A stretch of 5,816 nucleotides of DNA from Acidimicrobiia bacterium (lineage in GTDB: Bacteria > Actinomycetota > Acidimicrobiia > UBA5794 > JAOTWH01): the NCBI GenBank assembly GCA_029863035.1, contig JAOTWH010000144.1:1-5816 (forward strand), written 5' to 3'. Under the pieces are notes generated by a model, which was given only the letters and a program-made list of their open reading frames with translations, had not been told where the DNA came from and searched no databases. This document shows positions 5,697 through 5,816 of the stretch, piece after piece (within the stretch, counting starts at the first letter, position 1; every line of letters starts with the position of its first letter). The position numbers and the translations under genes are program-made.

Positions 5697-5816
5697 ATGT
5701 CGAAGCCGCTTCTCGAGGTCAACGACCTCCGCACCTATTTCACAACTGAAGAAGGTGTGGTGCGCGCCGTTGACGGCATCAGTTTCACCATCAACGAGGG
5801 GGAGCGGTTCGGGGTC
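5697..5816 (+). CDS. ABC transporter ATP-binding subunit, DppD/OppD type (N-terminal 40 codons)
   Basis: Cytoplasmic ATPase that powers the importer. Only the first 40 codons are in the window; the frame runs open off the right edge. The translation begins MSKPLLEVNDLRTYF, followed by E-E-G-V-V-R-A-V-D-G-I-S-F and E-G-E-R-F-G-V. This is the first beta-sheet region typical of DppD/OppD proteins, whose usual next residues are the Walker A motif (G-E-S-G-S-G-K-S/T), just outside the window. Three nt from the permease stop and a good ribosome site place it in the same operon. Dpp/Opp systems usually encode two such ATPases; this N-terminus resembles the D rather than the F subunit, which fits its position straight after the C permease. 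Confidence 0.9.
   Translation, partial: MSKPLLEVNDLRTYFTTEEGVVRAVDGISFTINEGERFGV

Noticed and set aside
1..5816. A defence system, mobile element or novel gene cluster
   Set aside because: All coding space is accounted for by glycolysis, SecG and a standard Dpp/Opp-type importer; no transposase, integrase, repeat array or unexplained gene is present.

Overview
The window looks like a chromosomal segment of a GC-rich actinobacterium, most likely of the class Acidimicrobiia or a close relative. Three things point there: the gene order tpiA-(gpmA)-secG, a SecG with the actinobacterial Gly-rich S-D-M-F-G-G-G loop, and a lipoprotein with a Thr/Pro/Glu-rich linker of the T-T-E-A-P type after its lipidated cysteine. 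The lineage is an inference from protein style and has not been tested by any search. All genes are on the + strand.

Layout. Positions 2-541 hold the C-terminal three quarters of triosephosphate isomerase (tpiA), cut by the left edge. It overlaps by 4 nt the complete gene for 2,3-bisphosphoglycerate-dependent phosphoglycerate mutase (gpmA, 538-1281). A leader of about 170 nt (1282-1451) follows, with a plausible promoter and two hairpins. It leads into a small gene that is easy to miss, secG (about 1452-1682), which encodes a Sec translocon subunit. The secG frame has no ATG, GTG or TTG upstream of its first membrane segment. The best-fitting start is an ATC codon directly after a hairpin that contains the Shine-Dalgarno sequence.

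From 1733 onward lies an ABC importer operon of the peptide/opine/nickel (Dpp/Opp) class: a lipoprotein solute-binding protein (1733-3586, TTG start behind a perfect AGGAGG), a strong intrinsic hairpin terminator (3604-3631), a 171-nt intergenic gap with a perfect-consensus DnaA box and a possible -10 element, two permeases (3758-4744 and 4728-5693, overlapping) and the first 40 codons of an ATP-binding subunit (5697 to the right edge). The terminator after the binding-protein gene probably sets a high binding-protein to permease ratio.

The first part thus carries central glycolysis and the Sec translocon, and the second a complete uptake module cut before its ATPases. I see no mobile element, CRISPR array, rRNA or tRNA, and no evidence of a previously undescribed system. 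The most unusual points are the start of secG and the regulatory elements in the two intergenic gaps.
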